Shown: positions 13,556 to 21,584, counted from the stretch's first letter. The stretch: DNA of 26,577 nt from an uncultured Collinsella sp. (GCA_900548075.1 URJD01000004.1:1-26577); one strand, 5' to 3'. Notes: generated from the letters alone by a model not told the origin. Translations and numbers: made by a program.

Positions 13556-15907
13556 ATGTTTGATAGCCATGATGACGATCTGTGGGAAGTTCCCTCGATT
13601 GATGTGGATGTGCCTGTGGAGGAGGCCGTGCCCGTGGAGGAAGCCGTGCCTGCGGAGGAGGCCGTGCCTGCCCCGGAGCCGTTTGGTGCTGTGCCCGTTG
13701 AGTCTGCGGCGACCACCAAGGACGAATCCTCGACCGATGGCTATGACCAGGCCGCGGACGAGGCTCCCGAGGACGACGGCTACGACATGGATGGCCTGGA
13801 CGGCAAGCTACTCGAGCACTTTGCTGGCAAGATCGTGCGCAAGGACCTGACGGCCCTTATGAAGCGCGGCGCCAACGTGCCAACCTTTGTACTGGAGTAT
13901 CTGCTGGGCATGTACTGCTCAACTGATGACGAGGATGCCGTGGCAGAGGGTTTGGAGCGCATCCGCAGGATCCTCACCGATAACTATGTGCGTCCCGATG
14001 AGTCCGAGCGCATTAAGTCCAAGATTCGCGAACTGGGTCGCTTTACCATCATCGATAAGGTGACGGCCAAGCTCGACGAGTACAAAGACATTTACGTGGC
14101 GTCGTTTGCCAATCTGACCATCGAGCCGTTTGTGATGCCGGCCGAGTACGTGCGCGACTATTCCAAGATTCTGCAGGGTGGCATTTGGTGCATTATGAGC
14201 ATCGAGTATCGTCACCCCTTGGATGAGGAAGACGAGTTTGGCATGGAGGTCTTTGGCGACGATGCGCCGCGCCGCTCCAAGGCCAAGCGCAAAAAGCGCG
14301 GACCCGAGGACTCTCCGTTTAGTGTGGCGTCGCTCACGCCCATCCAGATGCCCAATCTAGACCTGGATGCCATGGTCGACGAGCGCCAGTACTTTACGCG
14401 CGACGAGTGGCTCAACATGCTGCTGCGCTCCGCTGGCTACGAACCCAGCGAGCTTTCCGAGAAAGAGCGCCTGCACTTTATCGAGCGCATGGTGCCGCTT
14501 ATCGAGCGCAACTACAACCTGTGCGAGCTGGGTCCCCGCGGCACCGGCAAGAGCCATATCTACAAAGAGGTCTCGCCCTACGCCATTTTGCTTTCGGGTG
14601 GCCAGACCACCACGGCCAACCTGTTCGGCCGCATGAACTCCATGCGGGCCGACCGCGTGGGCCTGGTGGGCCATTGGGATTGCGTGACGTTCGACGAAGT
14701 CGCCGGCATGCGCTTTAAGGACACCAATGCCGTGCAGATCATGAAGGACTACATGGCGAGCGGCAGCTACGCGCGCGGCCGCGACCAGATCAACGCCGAT
14801 GCCTCCATGGTCTTTGAGGGCAACATCAACGACACCGTGCAAAACGTCCTTAAGACCACGCACTTGTTTGATCCGTTCCCGCCGGAGTTTAATAACGATT
14901 CGGCTTTCTTCGACCGTATCCACTATTACCTGCCGGGCTGGGAGATTCCCAAGATGCGCTCGAGCCTGCTGACCGGGCATTATGGCCTGATCACCGACTG
15001 CCTGTCGGAGTTTTGCAAGGAGATGCGCCGCAAGGACTTTACGCACCATATCGACCGTTATTTCCGCTTTAACAGCGACTTTAACAAGCGTGACGAGATC
15101 GCCGTGCGCAAGACCTTTAGCGGCCTTGCCAAGCTGCTGTTCCCCGACGAGGCCATGGACAAGGACGACGTGCGCTGGCTGCTGGACTACGCCATCGAGG
15201 GCCGTCGTCGCGTAAAGGAGCAGCTCAAGATTATGGCGGGCGTCGAGTTTATCGACGTCAACCTGGGCTATATGGATGCCGACAACCCGCAGGACGTGCA
15301 CGTGGTGCGCGTGCCCGAGCAGAGCGAGGACACGCTGATTCCCGACGGGCCGCTGCTGTCCGGCCATGTGTTTGGCGTGGGCAGATCGCAGGGCGGCGAG
15401 GTCGCCGTGTACAAGCTGGAGAACAAGGCCGTTGCTGGCGAGTGCAAGTTTAAGCACGAGGGCGTGGCCTTTAACAAGCCGGTGCGCGATACGCTGGAGG
15501 CCGCGTTCGACAACTTTGTGAACCTGGCGAACCGCGTGGCGCCGGGCATGCACATTGGCTCCAAGGACTACCTGCTGTTCTACAACGACCTGCAGAGCAA
15601 GGGCCTGTCCGAAGAGGTTTCGCTCGCCGAGTTTGTGGGCCTGTGCTCTGCGGCGTGCAACCGCCCGGTGATGCCCGCGCTGGCGATTCCGGGCATCTTG
15701 CGCATGTCGGGCTCCATGGACGAGATCCGTGGGCTCGAGGACATTATGCGTGTGGCCAAAAACGCCGGTGCCAAGCGTGTGATTTTGCCGCTGAGCGCTA
15801 TTGCGGGTTTGCAGAGCGTGTCGTCCGAGATCATTTCGGGCCTGAGTCCGGTGTTCTACATGGATGGCGACCCGGTCGACGCCGCGAAGAAGGCGCTAGA
15901 TCTGTAG
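13556..15907 (+). CDS. brxL: BREX Lon-like protein BrxL, with acidic N-terminal extension
   Basis: BrxL is the AAA+ and Lon-like component of type 1 BREX; family members assemble into DNA-associated rings. The 783-residue product has Walker A GPRGTGKSH (residues 326-334), a conserved stretch HWDCVTFDEVAG (about 375-386), and a C-terminal Lon-type region (LSGHVFG ... NAGAKRVILP ... FYMDGDPVDAA). Related proteins are about 680 residues. The surplus is an N-terminal acidic, proline-rich segment of about 75 residues with tandem VPVEEA-type repeats, then DDGYDMDGLDGKLLEHFAGK, where homology to BrxL begins. ATG 13556 was chosen because TAGGAG lies about nine bases before it; the frame is open to GTG 13547. 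It is 11 bases after pglZ. Confidence 0.96.
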   Translation: MFDSHDDDLWEVPSIDVDVPVEEAVPVEEAVPAEEAVPAPEPFGAVPVESAATTKDESSTDGYDQAADEAPEDDGYDMDGLDGKLLEHFAGKIVRKDLTALMKRGANVPTFVLEYLLGMYCSTDDEDAVAEGLERIRRILTDNYVRPDESERIKSKIRELGRFTIIDKVTAKLDEYKDIYVASFANLTIEPFVMPAEYVRDYSKILQGGIWCIMSIEYRHPLDEEDEFGMEVFGDDAPRRSKAKRKKRGPEDSPFSVASLTPIQMPNLDLDAMVDERQYFTRDEWLNMLLRSAGYEPSELSEKERLHFIERMVPLIERNYNLCELGPRGTGKSHIYKEVSPYAILLSGGQTTTANLFGRMNSMRADRVGLVGHWDCVTFDEVAGMRFKDTNAVQIMKDYMASGSYARGRDQINADASMVFEGNINDTVQNVLKTTHLFDPFPPEFNNDSAFFDRIHYYLPGWEIPKMRSSLLTGHYGLITDCLSEFCKEMRRKDFTHHIDRYFRFNSDFNKRDEIAVRKTFSGLAKLLFPDEAMDKDDVRWLLDYAIEGRRRVKEQLKIMAGVEFIDVNLGYMDADNPQDVHVVRVPEQSEDTLIPDGPLLSGHVFGVGRSQGGEVAVYKLENKAVAGECKFKHEGVAFNKPVRDTLEAAFDNFVNLANRVAPGMHIGSKDYLLFYNDLQSKGLSEEVSLAEFVGLCSAACNRPVMPALAIPGILRMSGSMDEIRGLEDIMRVAKNAGAKRVILPLSAIAGLQSVSSEIISGLSPVFYMDGDPVDAAKKALDL
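13610..13672 (+). repeat. 18-bp tandem repeats in the 5' end of brxL
   Basis: About three and a half in-frame copies of an 18-base unit encode VPVEEA, VPVEEA, VPAEEA, VPAPEP. Copy-number change would lengthen or shorten the acidic N-terminal linker of BrxL without shifting the frame. Confidence 0.8.
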
Positions 15908-15981
15908 GAGTGCGGGCGTGCGGGCTTGCGTGCGCGTAGGTCCGCGGGCGTGTTGGCGTGTTCGAGTAGGGAGGCCTTGCC

Positions 15982-17346
15982 ATGGCGGACGAGCGTTGCG
16001 TTGGCGAGTTGCTCGACGAGCTGTTTGGCTTTGAATCGGTAGCCAAGCGTCAGACGGCGCTTGAGCAGTACGATCGCGGGGAACTGGTGCGCAAGGTGCG
16101 CTCCCGTGAGCTGCTGGGCGTGCTTGGGGGCGTCGAGGCTGCCGAGCACACTGCACGCGAGTCTGCCGTGCGGGCTGTTGACGGGTATGTTCGCCGTGTT
16201 GAGGACGCTGCGCTTGCATGCGCTCGCAAGCAGGCGGGCATTGTTGGCCCGCTGCGGATGGAGCGTCGCTATGCTGCCTTTTTGCGCATGGAGGACAAGG
16301 CCGAGCTGCTGACGCGCCTGGAGCAGACGCTTTCGTTTATCGAGGTAAAGCTGCGGGCCAATACTGTGGACAGGGTTCGCGCGGCGTACGATGCCGCGGG
16401 GGCTATGGTGCTGCAGGACGTGGCACGCCTGCGTGACGTGCGCGTCGTGGATGCCGTGCCCCTGGATGCCGATCTGCTGTGCACGCAGCTGGAGCAGTTG
16501 CGTTGTGCCGCCGATGCGACGGACCTTGCGGGTATGATCACAGCGACGTTTGAGTCCGAGCTGAGTGCGACGGGGTCGCAGGACGCTGACGGGCTTGTGG
16601 ACGACGTGGTCGGTGATGTTGCTGGTGATGTGGCGCTGGAGCGTGAGCTTACTAACGTGCGCGGCGCTGCGCAGCGAGCGCGCTTGGCGGCGCAGGCGTA
16701 TCGGGCCGAGCGCGCCGCCCGCGTTGCAGGGAGCACGGTGGAGCCTTCGGGGCTGCCGAAGCCTGCGTGCGTTGCGTGCGAGACGGCGTGCGATGCCGGG
16801 GAGCTTTCCGAGTTGCTCGCTCAGGTTAAGAAGTCGTTTGAGACCTACCGTCGCGTTGTTGCCGACGGCGGGTTGTTCTGTGCGTTTGGCTCTGGCTCAC
16901 CGCATGGGATTTGCCGGGGCTCGAGCTATTTAGACTACGATTCACGGCTTGACGAAGACGTGCTGGTGGGCGAGTACGATGGCGCTACCAGGCATGATGT
17001 TCGCCGTGAGGTTTCGATTCCCGAGCTTGTGGATGAGGCTTCGGCCGAGGGCGGCGACTCGCTCGAGGTTGCCGTGACGCGCATGCGTGAGTTTAATGGG
17101 CGTCGCTACGATGGTGTGCTGGATGAGGATCCTACGCGTCATGTAAATGCGTTTTGGTATGGACTCAAAAAGCTCAGCCAGTATTGCGAGGCCGCCGTGC
17201 GTGTGGACGAGCGTGCTTGGGATTGCTTTATCGATAAGGTTCAGTATGCCTACGATGAGCCCGTGGGGCGCCTGGCCACGCAGATGGACGACAAGCAAGT
17301 GGCAGCTTTTGTTGCTGCCGTGGAAGTGCTTGGCGCTGACGAGTAA
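15982..17346 (+). CDS. Unknown 454-residue protein behind brxL
   Basis: I do not recognise this family. The product starts MADERCVGELLDELFG at ATG 15982, with GGGAGG seven bases upstream, 74 bases after brxL. Residues 1-245 look largely helical, with charged heptad-like stretches and many Ala/Val/Arg. A cysteine cluster C-x2-C-x3-C (Cys263, Cys266, Cys270) could bind metal. The last 170 residues appear mixed alpha/beta, with GSGSPHGICRGSSYLDYDSR (about 307-326) as the most distinctive segment. No signal peptide or membrane helix is apparent. It is co-oriented with BREX and uses similar GC-rich codons, so it is probably an operon member. The gap before it is a GCGTG-rich low-complexity stretch with no terminator. 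A role in BREX is inferred only from position. Confidence 0.85.
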   Translation: MADERCVGELLDELFGFESVAKRQTALEQYDRGELVRKVRSRELLGVLGGVEAAEHTARESAVRAVDGYVRRVEDAALACARKQAGIVGPLRMERRYAAFLRMEDKAELLTRLEQTLSFIEVKLRANTVDRVRAAYDAAGAMVLQDVARLRDVRVVDAVPLDADLLCTQLEQLRCAADATDLAGMITATFESELSATGSQDADGLVDDVVGDVAGDVALERELTNVRGAAQRARLAAQAYRAERAARVAGSTVEPSGLPKPACVACETACDAGELSELLAQVKKSFETYRRVVADGGLFCAFGSGSPHGICRGSSYLDYDSRLDEDVLVGEYDGATRHDVRREVSIPELVDEASAEGGDSLEVAVTRMREFNGRRYDGVLDEDPTRHVNAFWYGLKKLSQYCEAAVRVDERAWDCFIDKVQYAYDEPVGRLATQMDDKQVAAFVAAVEVLGADE

Positions 17347-17373
17347 GGGCCTGGTTTGGCGGGAGGTTTCACC

Positions 17374-17586
17374 ATGAAAATCGAAGTTGATGTAGACCAG
17401 CTGCGCGAGAGCCTGCTCGGCCGCGCGGGGAGTGCAGCCGGGGTGGGCTTTCCGGCCGCCATGCTCGACGTAGTGGATATCGAGGACGAGTCGCCCCAAG
17501 AGCTCCTAGCCCGAGCCGAACGCGAAGGCCTCGACCTCCGCGACTTTGCCGTCGATGATGACTGCGGAGCGTCTGACGACTGGTGA
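17374..17586 (+). CDS. Small acidic protein at the end of the BREX operon
   Basis: This 70-residue protein starts MKIEVDVDQLRESLLGRAG at ATG 17374, with GGGAGG seven bases upstream, 27 bases after the 454-residue gene. It is strongly acidic, especially the C terminus (EDESPQELLARAEREGLDLRD, then DFAVDDDCGASDDW, joined in the protein). It has no membrane segment and I do not recognise a family. A small acidic protein at the operon end could be a partner of the preceding gene or a DNA-mimic-like modulator; that is speculation. Good ribosome site, spacing and background codon use support a real gene. Confidence 0.7.
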   Translation: MKIEVDVDQLRESLLGRAGSAAGVGFPAAMLDVVDIEDESPQELLARAEREGLDLRDFAVDDDCGASDDW

Positions 17587-17596
17587 CCCCGGGTCA
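17584..17596. repeat. 13-bp palindrome holding both convergent stop codons
   Basis: TGACCCCGGGTCA contains the stop codon of the 70-residue gene on the plus strand (17584-17586) and of the DUF3800 gene on the minus strand (17594-17596). No room for a terminator lies between the genes, so the two transcripts should overlap at their 3' ends. Confidence 0.7.
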
Positions 17597-18271
17597 GTTC
17601 ATCCTTTTCTTCCTGAGATATAAGAGAAATCCCTTTTTGAACGTCCTTCGGGTTCCAAAAAATAGCCGATCAGTCTTTGTATCTTCCTTGCTGTCAAACT
17701 TGATAGCCGTTAGCTCGATCGTACAGATGTAGTCAGCAACTTGGAATAGCCGGTAGGCTCGTGGTGTGGCTTCTCGGTATACGATGACATCCCTTGCTAG
17801 AACGTACTCAAGCGCAGAATGAATGACCTCCGTTACAATCGGTTGGCCGTTGTCGTAGTAAATCTTAACGGTGTCGTATCGCTGGAAGAATTCCAGATGG
17901 TCGAAAAGTTCAACTGTGAGGTCTCGCCTCATTCTCTCCGCGAGACCGTTTTGATTGCCGGCGAATTCGCTCATTCGGTATTGCAGACAGAGATAGCGTA
18001 TGGGGAGATGCTGAATGAACGCGCGAAATGCGCTCAACATGTGCCTTCGCTGCTCCTTGGGAAGATCTTTGTAGTCGCCGTTTCCATTCAGTAGGGGTCC
18101 TGCATGAAAAGGCGTATTGGGAAGCGAGGACTGCGACAGGGCGCGCTCGTAGCGGTCAATGCGTTCAACGATTGCATCGTTTTGATCGTGAAAAACGAGG
18201 GTGACGAGGTAGTAGTTGGAGACGCCTCCGAGGTCGCCAGATTCGTCAACAAAGACGGAGAGTTCGCTCAT
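17594..18271 (-). CDS. DUF3800 domain-containing protein
   Basis: This 225-residue protein belongs to the DUF3800 family, whose members have an N-terminal acidic motif and are often found in defence or mobile regions. Here MSELSVFVDESGDLGG gives Asp9 and Glu10, HAGPLL follows around residue 57, and the conserved C-terminal helix reads LFQVADYICTIE. A basic tail (GTRRTFKKGFLLYLRKKR) could contact nucleic acid. ATG 18271 was chosen because GGAGG is six bases upstream; an in-frame TTG at 18292 lacks one. Its DNA is less GC-rich than the BREX genes, suggesting separate acquisition. A terminator-like hairpin ends about 20 bases before the start, so expression may depend on read-through. Family assignment is confident; molecular function is not established. 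Confidence 0.88.
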   Translation of the reverse strand: MSELSVFVDESGDLGGVSNYYLVTLVFHDQNDAIVERIDRYERALSQSSLPNTPFHAGPLLNGNGDYKDLPKEQRRHMLSAFRAFIQHLPIRYLCLQYRMSEFAGNQNGLAERMRRDLTVELFDHLEFFQRYDTVKIYYDNGQPIVTEVIHSALEYVLARDVIVYREATPRAYRLFQVADYICTIELTAIKFDSKEDTKTDRLFFGTRRTFKKGFLLYLRKKRMN

Positions 18272-18291
18272 GATGGGCCTCCATTTTTGCA

Positions 18292-18368
18292 AAAAAATGC
18301 CGGGGGTAAGACCCCGGCTCTTGGAGGCCCCTCTTTTGGAGGGAACCGTATTCTTTATACCATGAGAT
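18292..18368 (-). ncRNA. Structured RNA-like element, copy A, directly upstream of DUF3800
   Basis: On the minus strand this reads TATAAAGAATACGG, then a CCCTC/GAGGG hairpin, then CTCCAAGA, then a GCCGGGG/CCCCGGC hairpin and a run of seven Ts. The second hairpin with its T-run is a rho-independent terminator. The layout resembles an attenuator or a small terminated RNA. Several candidate structured RNAs named after DUF3800 have, as I recall, been proposed near such genes; which class this might match cannot be told here. Confidence 0.6.
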
Positions 18369-18527
18369 AAGGGGTGCTTTCAAGCTTAATTATAATAAGC
18401 AAACATATGTTCGTCAAACTACTTGCGAAAAGTCCTTCGCTGTCGAGAGGTGGGGTAGGGCGGCTCGTAAATTGCTGACGCAATGGCACCGGCGGTTTCC
18501 CGAGAAGCATTTAGTCTTGACTCTCAT

Positions 18528-18604
18528 AAAAAATGCCGGGGGTAAGACCCCGGCTCTTGGAGGTCCCTCTATTCGAGGGTACCGATTTCTTTATAGCATG
18601 AGAT
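18528..18604 (-). ncRNA. Structured RNA-like element, copy B
   Basis: A second copy in the same orientation as copy A, about 160 bases upstream on the minus strand. It keeps CTATAAAGAAATCGGT, the CCCTC/GAGGG hairpin (different loop), CTCCAAGA and the GCCGGGG/CCCCGGC terminator stem with a T-run. The hairpin arms are conserved while loops differ, as expected for selection on RNA structure. Confidence 0.6.
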
Positions 18605-18691
18605 CGGACGGCTTTCAAATGGCGCCATGTGGATGGGATGGGATGGCGCGCCTGATAAAGCCCTCAATGAATGGCATCTAACTAGCGTTCG

Positions 18692-18762
18692 TGATATAAA
18701 GAAATCGGTCATCTCAAAAGAGAGGGCTTCCAAGTGCCGGGGACGTTTTCCCCGGCTTTTTT
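18692..18762 (+). ncRNA. Structured RNA-like element, copy C, inverted
   Basis: A diverged copy on the plus strand: GATATAAAGAAATCGGT, a TCTC/GAGA hairpin in place of CCCTC/GAGGG, TTCCAAG, then GCCGGGG/CCCCGGC and six Ts. The compensatory change in the first stem supports a folded RNA. It points toward the 3' end of the antiporter gene and would also serve as a terminator for rightward transcription. Confidence 0.5.
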
Positions 18763-18793
18763 CATTTCGGTGTCAATTCAAATGTTTTTCAAC

Positions 18794-18889
18794 CCATCCC
18801 CTCAATAACTTGCGGTGAAATAGGGACTGAAATGGCTGTTCAGAAGCCTATTCAATCCCTATTTCACCGCAACTTATGGGTGGGGATGG
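18794..18889. repeat. Long inverted repeat (about 38-bp arms)
   Basis: Arms at 18794-18831 and 18851-18889 share a 19-base core, TGCGGTGAAATAGGGA, and are near-identical over most of their length, around a 19-base loop that itself can form GGCT/AGCC. It ends immediately at the antiporter stop codon (18890). It may act as a bidirectional terminator or be a small non-coding mobile repeat. Confidence 0.75.
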
Positions 18890-20491
18890 CTACGGCGCTA
18901 GCGTGGCAATGACGACTTCGTCGCCGGCGTATATGAGGGTGTTGCCGTCGGGGATGATCGTTTGGCCTTCGCGCTTGAGCATCACGACGATGAACGGGTG
19001 CTTGCCCTGCGGCACGTCGCGCAGGCGCTGACCGGCCAGGCGACCGTGGGGCGTCACGGTGACCTCGCGCAGCGTAACCTCGGCACGCTCTTCGAACGTC
19101 GGGGCTGCCATCACCAGCAGATCGCCTTCCTGGATCACGGTGTCGCCATTGGGCAGTACCGGATGCGCCCCGTCGCGCAGCACCAGGACCACGAGCATGT
19201 CCGTCGCGCTGCCAATATCGGCGAGCGAGCGCCCGGCAAACGGATGGCCAGCGCCCACCTTGAGCTTGACGAACGACATGCCGTCTTCGTCGCGATAGTC
19301 GTTAAAGGTGCGGCGCACGTCGCCGGCCGCATCGATCATATCGAGTTTCTTCGCCACCGCCGGCAGCAGCGAACCCTGCACCACAATGCTCGACACGGCA
19401 ATCACGAAGACTAGGTCAAACAGGTCGTGTCCGCCGGGAACGCCGGCCACCACGGCAAAGAGGCTAAAGACGACCGAAGCCGCGCCGCGCAAGCCCGCCC
19501 AGCTTACGAGCGCAACCTGGCGAGGGCTCGTCTTAAAGGGCGCCAGCAGCAGACCGACGGCGATGGGGCGGCTCGCAAAGAGCATAAACGTCATGAGTGC
19601 CAAGCCCGGCAGCAGCATTTGCGGCAGGCGTGCGGGCGTAACGAGCAGGCCCAGCAAAAAGAAGATGGTCATCTCGGCCATCTCGGTGAGGGTATCGAAG
19701 AAGTGCGCCATCTCGACCTTGCCGGTGATGTCGCTCGCGCCCAGCACAATGCCGGCCAGGTACACGGCCAAAAAGCCGTTGCCACCCAGGTAGCTCGGCA
19801 GCGCGTAGGCGACGATGGCCGCGGCGAACAAGAAGATGGTCTGCGCGCCTTCGGCCGTTGCGTGTGCGCGCTCAATCAGACGGCTGGATGTCCAGCCGAT
19901 GGCAAGGCCCAACCCCACGCCCAGGATGATCTGCTTGGTCAGCAGCACGGGAATGTCGATATTGCCGCCCGCCGCGAGGGTCGCGAGCACGGCGGTGAGC
20001 ATGTAGGCGACGGGGTCGTTGGAGCCCGATTCGACCTCGAGCAGCGAGTCGGTGCCGCCCCTCAGCGAAAGGCTGTGCTCGCGCAGAACGCTAAAGACGC
20101 TGGCCGCGTCGGTGGATGCCACGACCGACCCCAGCAGCAGGCCGCCGATCAAGTCGAAACCCAGTACAAAGTGCGCAAAGGCGCCCGTGATGCCAGCGGT
20201 GATGACGACGCCGAGCGTGCTCAGCAGCACCGCGGGCACGGCGACGGGTTTGGCGCGGTCGATGTTGGTGTTAAAGCCGCCGTAGAACATGATGAACAGC
20301 AGTGCCGTGCTGCAGACGGTTTCGGTAAGCGCGTAGTCGCTAAAGTCGATGTGCGCCGGGCCGTTGACGCCCAGCAGCATGCCGAGCGCGATAAAGATGA
20401 GCAGGGTGGGGAAGGGGAGCTTTTTGCCGACGGGTTTGATGGTCAGGCACAGAATAATGACGAGGCCGATAAAGAGAAGTACCTGGTTCAT
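18890..20491 (-). CDS. CPA1-family potassium(sodium)/proton antiporter with C-terminal RCK_C domains
   Basis: The 533-residue protein is a multi-spanning inner-membrane cation/proton antiporter of the NhaP2/CvrA type. About 12-13 hydrophobic helices span residues 1-385. Ion-site signatures include ASTDAASVF (Asp128) and ESGSNDPVAY (Asn158, Asp159). The soluble C terminus contains two TrkA_C/RCK_C-like modules (about 402-475 and 480-533), each ending in a GD-x-x-V/L pattern (EGDLLVMA, AGDEVVIA), which in this family sense ligand and gate transport. ATG 20491 is preceded by AGGAG at a longer than usual spacing of 12. The gene stands alone. Substrate preference (K+ versus Na+) cannot be read from sequence; the RCK_C domains make K+/H+ exchange more likely. 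Confidence 0.92.
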   Translation of the reverse strand: MNQVLLFIGLVIILCLTIKPVGKKLPFPTLLIFIALGMLLGVNGPAHIDFSDYALTETVCSTALLFIMFYGGFNTNIDRAKPVAVPAVLLSTLGVVITAGITGAFAHFVLGFDLIGGLLLGSVVASTDAASVFSVLREHSLSLRGGTDSLLEVESGSNDPVAYMLTAVLATLAAGGNIDIPVLLTKQIILGVGLGLAIGWTSSRLIERAHATAEGAQTIFLFAAAIVAYALPSYLGGNGFLAVYLAGIVLGASDITGKVEMAHFFDTLTEMAEMTIFFLLGLLVTPARLPQMLLPGLALMTFMLFASRPIAVGLLLAPFKTSPRQVALVSWAGLRGAASVVFSLFAVVAGVPGGHDLFDLVFVIAVSSIVVQGSLLPAVAKKLDMIDAAGDVRRTFNDYRDEDGMSFVKLKVGAGHPFAGRSLADIGSATDMLVVLVLRDGAHPVLPNGDTVIQEGDLLVMAAPTFEERAEVTLREVTVTPHGRLAGQRLRDVPQGKHPFIVVMLKREGQTIIPDGNTLIYAGDEVVIATLAP

Positions 20492-20744
20492 GGATGGTGT
20501 CCGCTCCTGGGTGGTTGGCGTGGCACGGTCAGTTGTCTGCGGTTATTTGTACCCAAAGATGGTGGGTTTATGGGGTTGGATTGCGGGCGTGCGCGATATC
20601 GTCATAGACGGCTGCCGTCTTTGCCTCTGCTCGGAAACCCTTTCCAGCTTTATTGCAACGGAGTACAATGGGTAACGTTTAAGTTCAACTTGAAGTTTTA
20701 GTTGCGGCGCCGGGCTTTGGCCGCAATGCAAGGAGAGACGTACC
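20492..20744. promoter_or_regulatory. Divergent promoter region, antiporter and phosphatase genes
   Basis: A TACAAT box (about 20664-20669) may serve the rightward phosphatase gene; its -35 partner is not obvious. TTGCGGC pairs with GCCGCAA (20701-20725) in the leader, just before the AAGGAG ribosome site. No ORF with coding character is seen. Confidence 0.35.
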
Positions 20745-21584
20745 ATGGCGATCTATGTGACATCTGATGCTCACGGGCACGTGCGTGCGCTTGACGAGGC
20801 CCTGTCTAAGATTTCGCTGGCGTCCGACGACACGCTGTACGTGCTGGGCGACATGATCGATCGCGGGCCCGATCCGGTCGGCGTTATTAAGCTCGTGCGC
20901 TCGCTGCCCAACGCCCGCGTGCTCAAGGGCAATCACGAGCAGATCATGCTCGATGCCATCATTGGCCAGGATCCGCTCGATGCCGAGACCTGGGATATCA
21001 ACGGTGGCTGGACGACGCGCGAGCAGCTCAACGACATGGAATTTGACGCATACGAGGAGCTCGTGCGATGGATGGCCGCGCTGCCGCTCTACGCGGTGGC
21101 CGAGACCGAGGAGCGCCCGTATCTGCTGGTACATGCTGGAATCGAGATGAAGGCGGCGCGCGCGTTTTTGCTTGAGCATGGCGTCGATTGTGCCGATGGC
21201 GTTGGAGCGGTGGGTGCCGATCGCGAGCTGCTGCAGCAGATGCTCGCGGTGCAGTCGGCCGATGACCTGCTGTGGATTCGTCACGGCTATTGGGATGCGC
21301 CGACCGGGCTGCTTTCTGCCGAGGGCAAGGGTCCGGTCGTGGTGAGCGGTCACACGCCAACGGTGTCGCTCGGGCGTTATTGCGAGGTCGGTGGTCTTGC
21401 GGGGCTCGATGAGGAGTCGGGCCGCGGGCAGATCGTGCGCCTGGGCGGCGAGGATGCCGCCGGTGTGCCCGATCGCATCGACATCGACTGCGCTGCCGCC
21501 ACCGGCTCCGAGTTCGGTCGCGTCGGGATCCTGCGGCTCGATGATGGGGCGGAGTTCTACGCGAACATCAACCCGGGCGAATAA
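20745..21584 (+). CDS. Metallophosphatase, serine/threonine protein phosphatase-like
   Basis: This 279-residue cytosolic enzyme has the calcineurin-type phosphoesterase motifs in order: SDAHGH (Asp8, His10), GDMIDRGPD (Asp36, with Asp39), GNHE (Asn63, His64), then LVHAGIEM (about 130) and SGHTP (about 202). This layout is that of the PPP/PrpE/ApaH group, which hydrolyse phosphoproteins or dinucleoside polyphosphates with two metal ions. The GDxxDRG form and small size favour a PPP-like bacterial phosphatase. Substrate is not determined. ATG 20745 has AAGGAGAG about seven bases upstream. It is monocistronic, followed by a strong terminator at 21713-21756. Confidence 0.92.
   Translation: MAIYVTSDAHGHVRALDEALSKISLASDDTLYVLGDMIDRGPDPVGVIKLVRSLPNARVLKGNHEQIMLDAIIGQDPLDAETWDINGGWTTREQLNDMEFDAYEELVRWMAALPLYAVAETEERPYLLVHAGIEMKAARAFLLEHGVDCADGVGAVGADRELLQQMLAVQSADDLLWIRHGYWDAPTGLLSAEGKGPVVVSGHTPTVSLGRYCEVGGLAGLDEESGRGQIVRLGGEDAAGVPDRIDIDCAAATGSEFGRVGILRLDDGAEFYANINPGE

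Noticed and set aside
14357..15553. 398-codon open frame on the minus strand
   Set aside because: It lies wholly antisense to brxL, is rich in His, Ala, Val and Leu as expected for the reverse of GC-rich coding DNA, and has no ribosome site or recognisable domain.
15908..15981. GCGTG-rich stretch after brxL as a terminator or iteron set
   Set aside because: The repeats are irregular, form no stable hairpin with a T-run, and fit simple low-complexity drift between two genes.
18292..18604. Repeated elements upstream of DUF3800 as a CRISPR array
   Set aside because: Only two direct copies, spaced about 160 bases apart, each containing its own terminator; no cas genes and no uniform spacers.
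19427..20701. 424-codon open frame on the plus strand
   Set aside because: Antisense to the antiporter gene, low-complexity Gln/Ala/Asp/Gly composition and no domain; the minus-strand frame has clear membrane helices and RCK_C domains.
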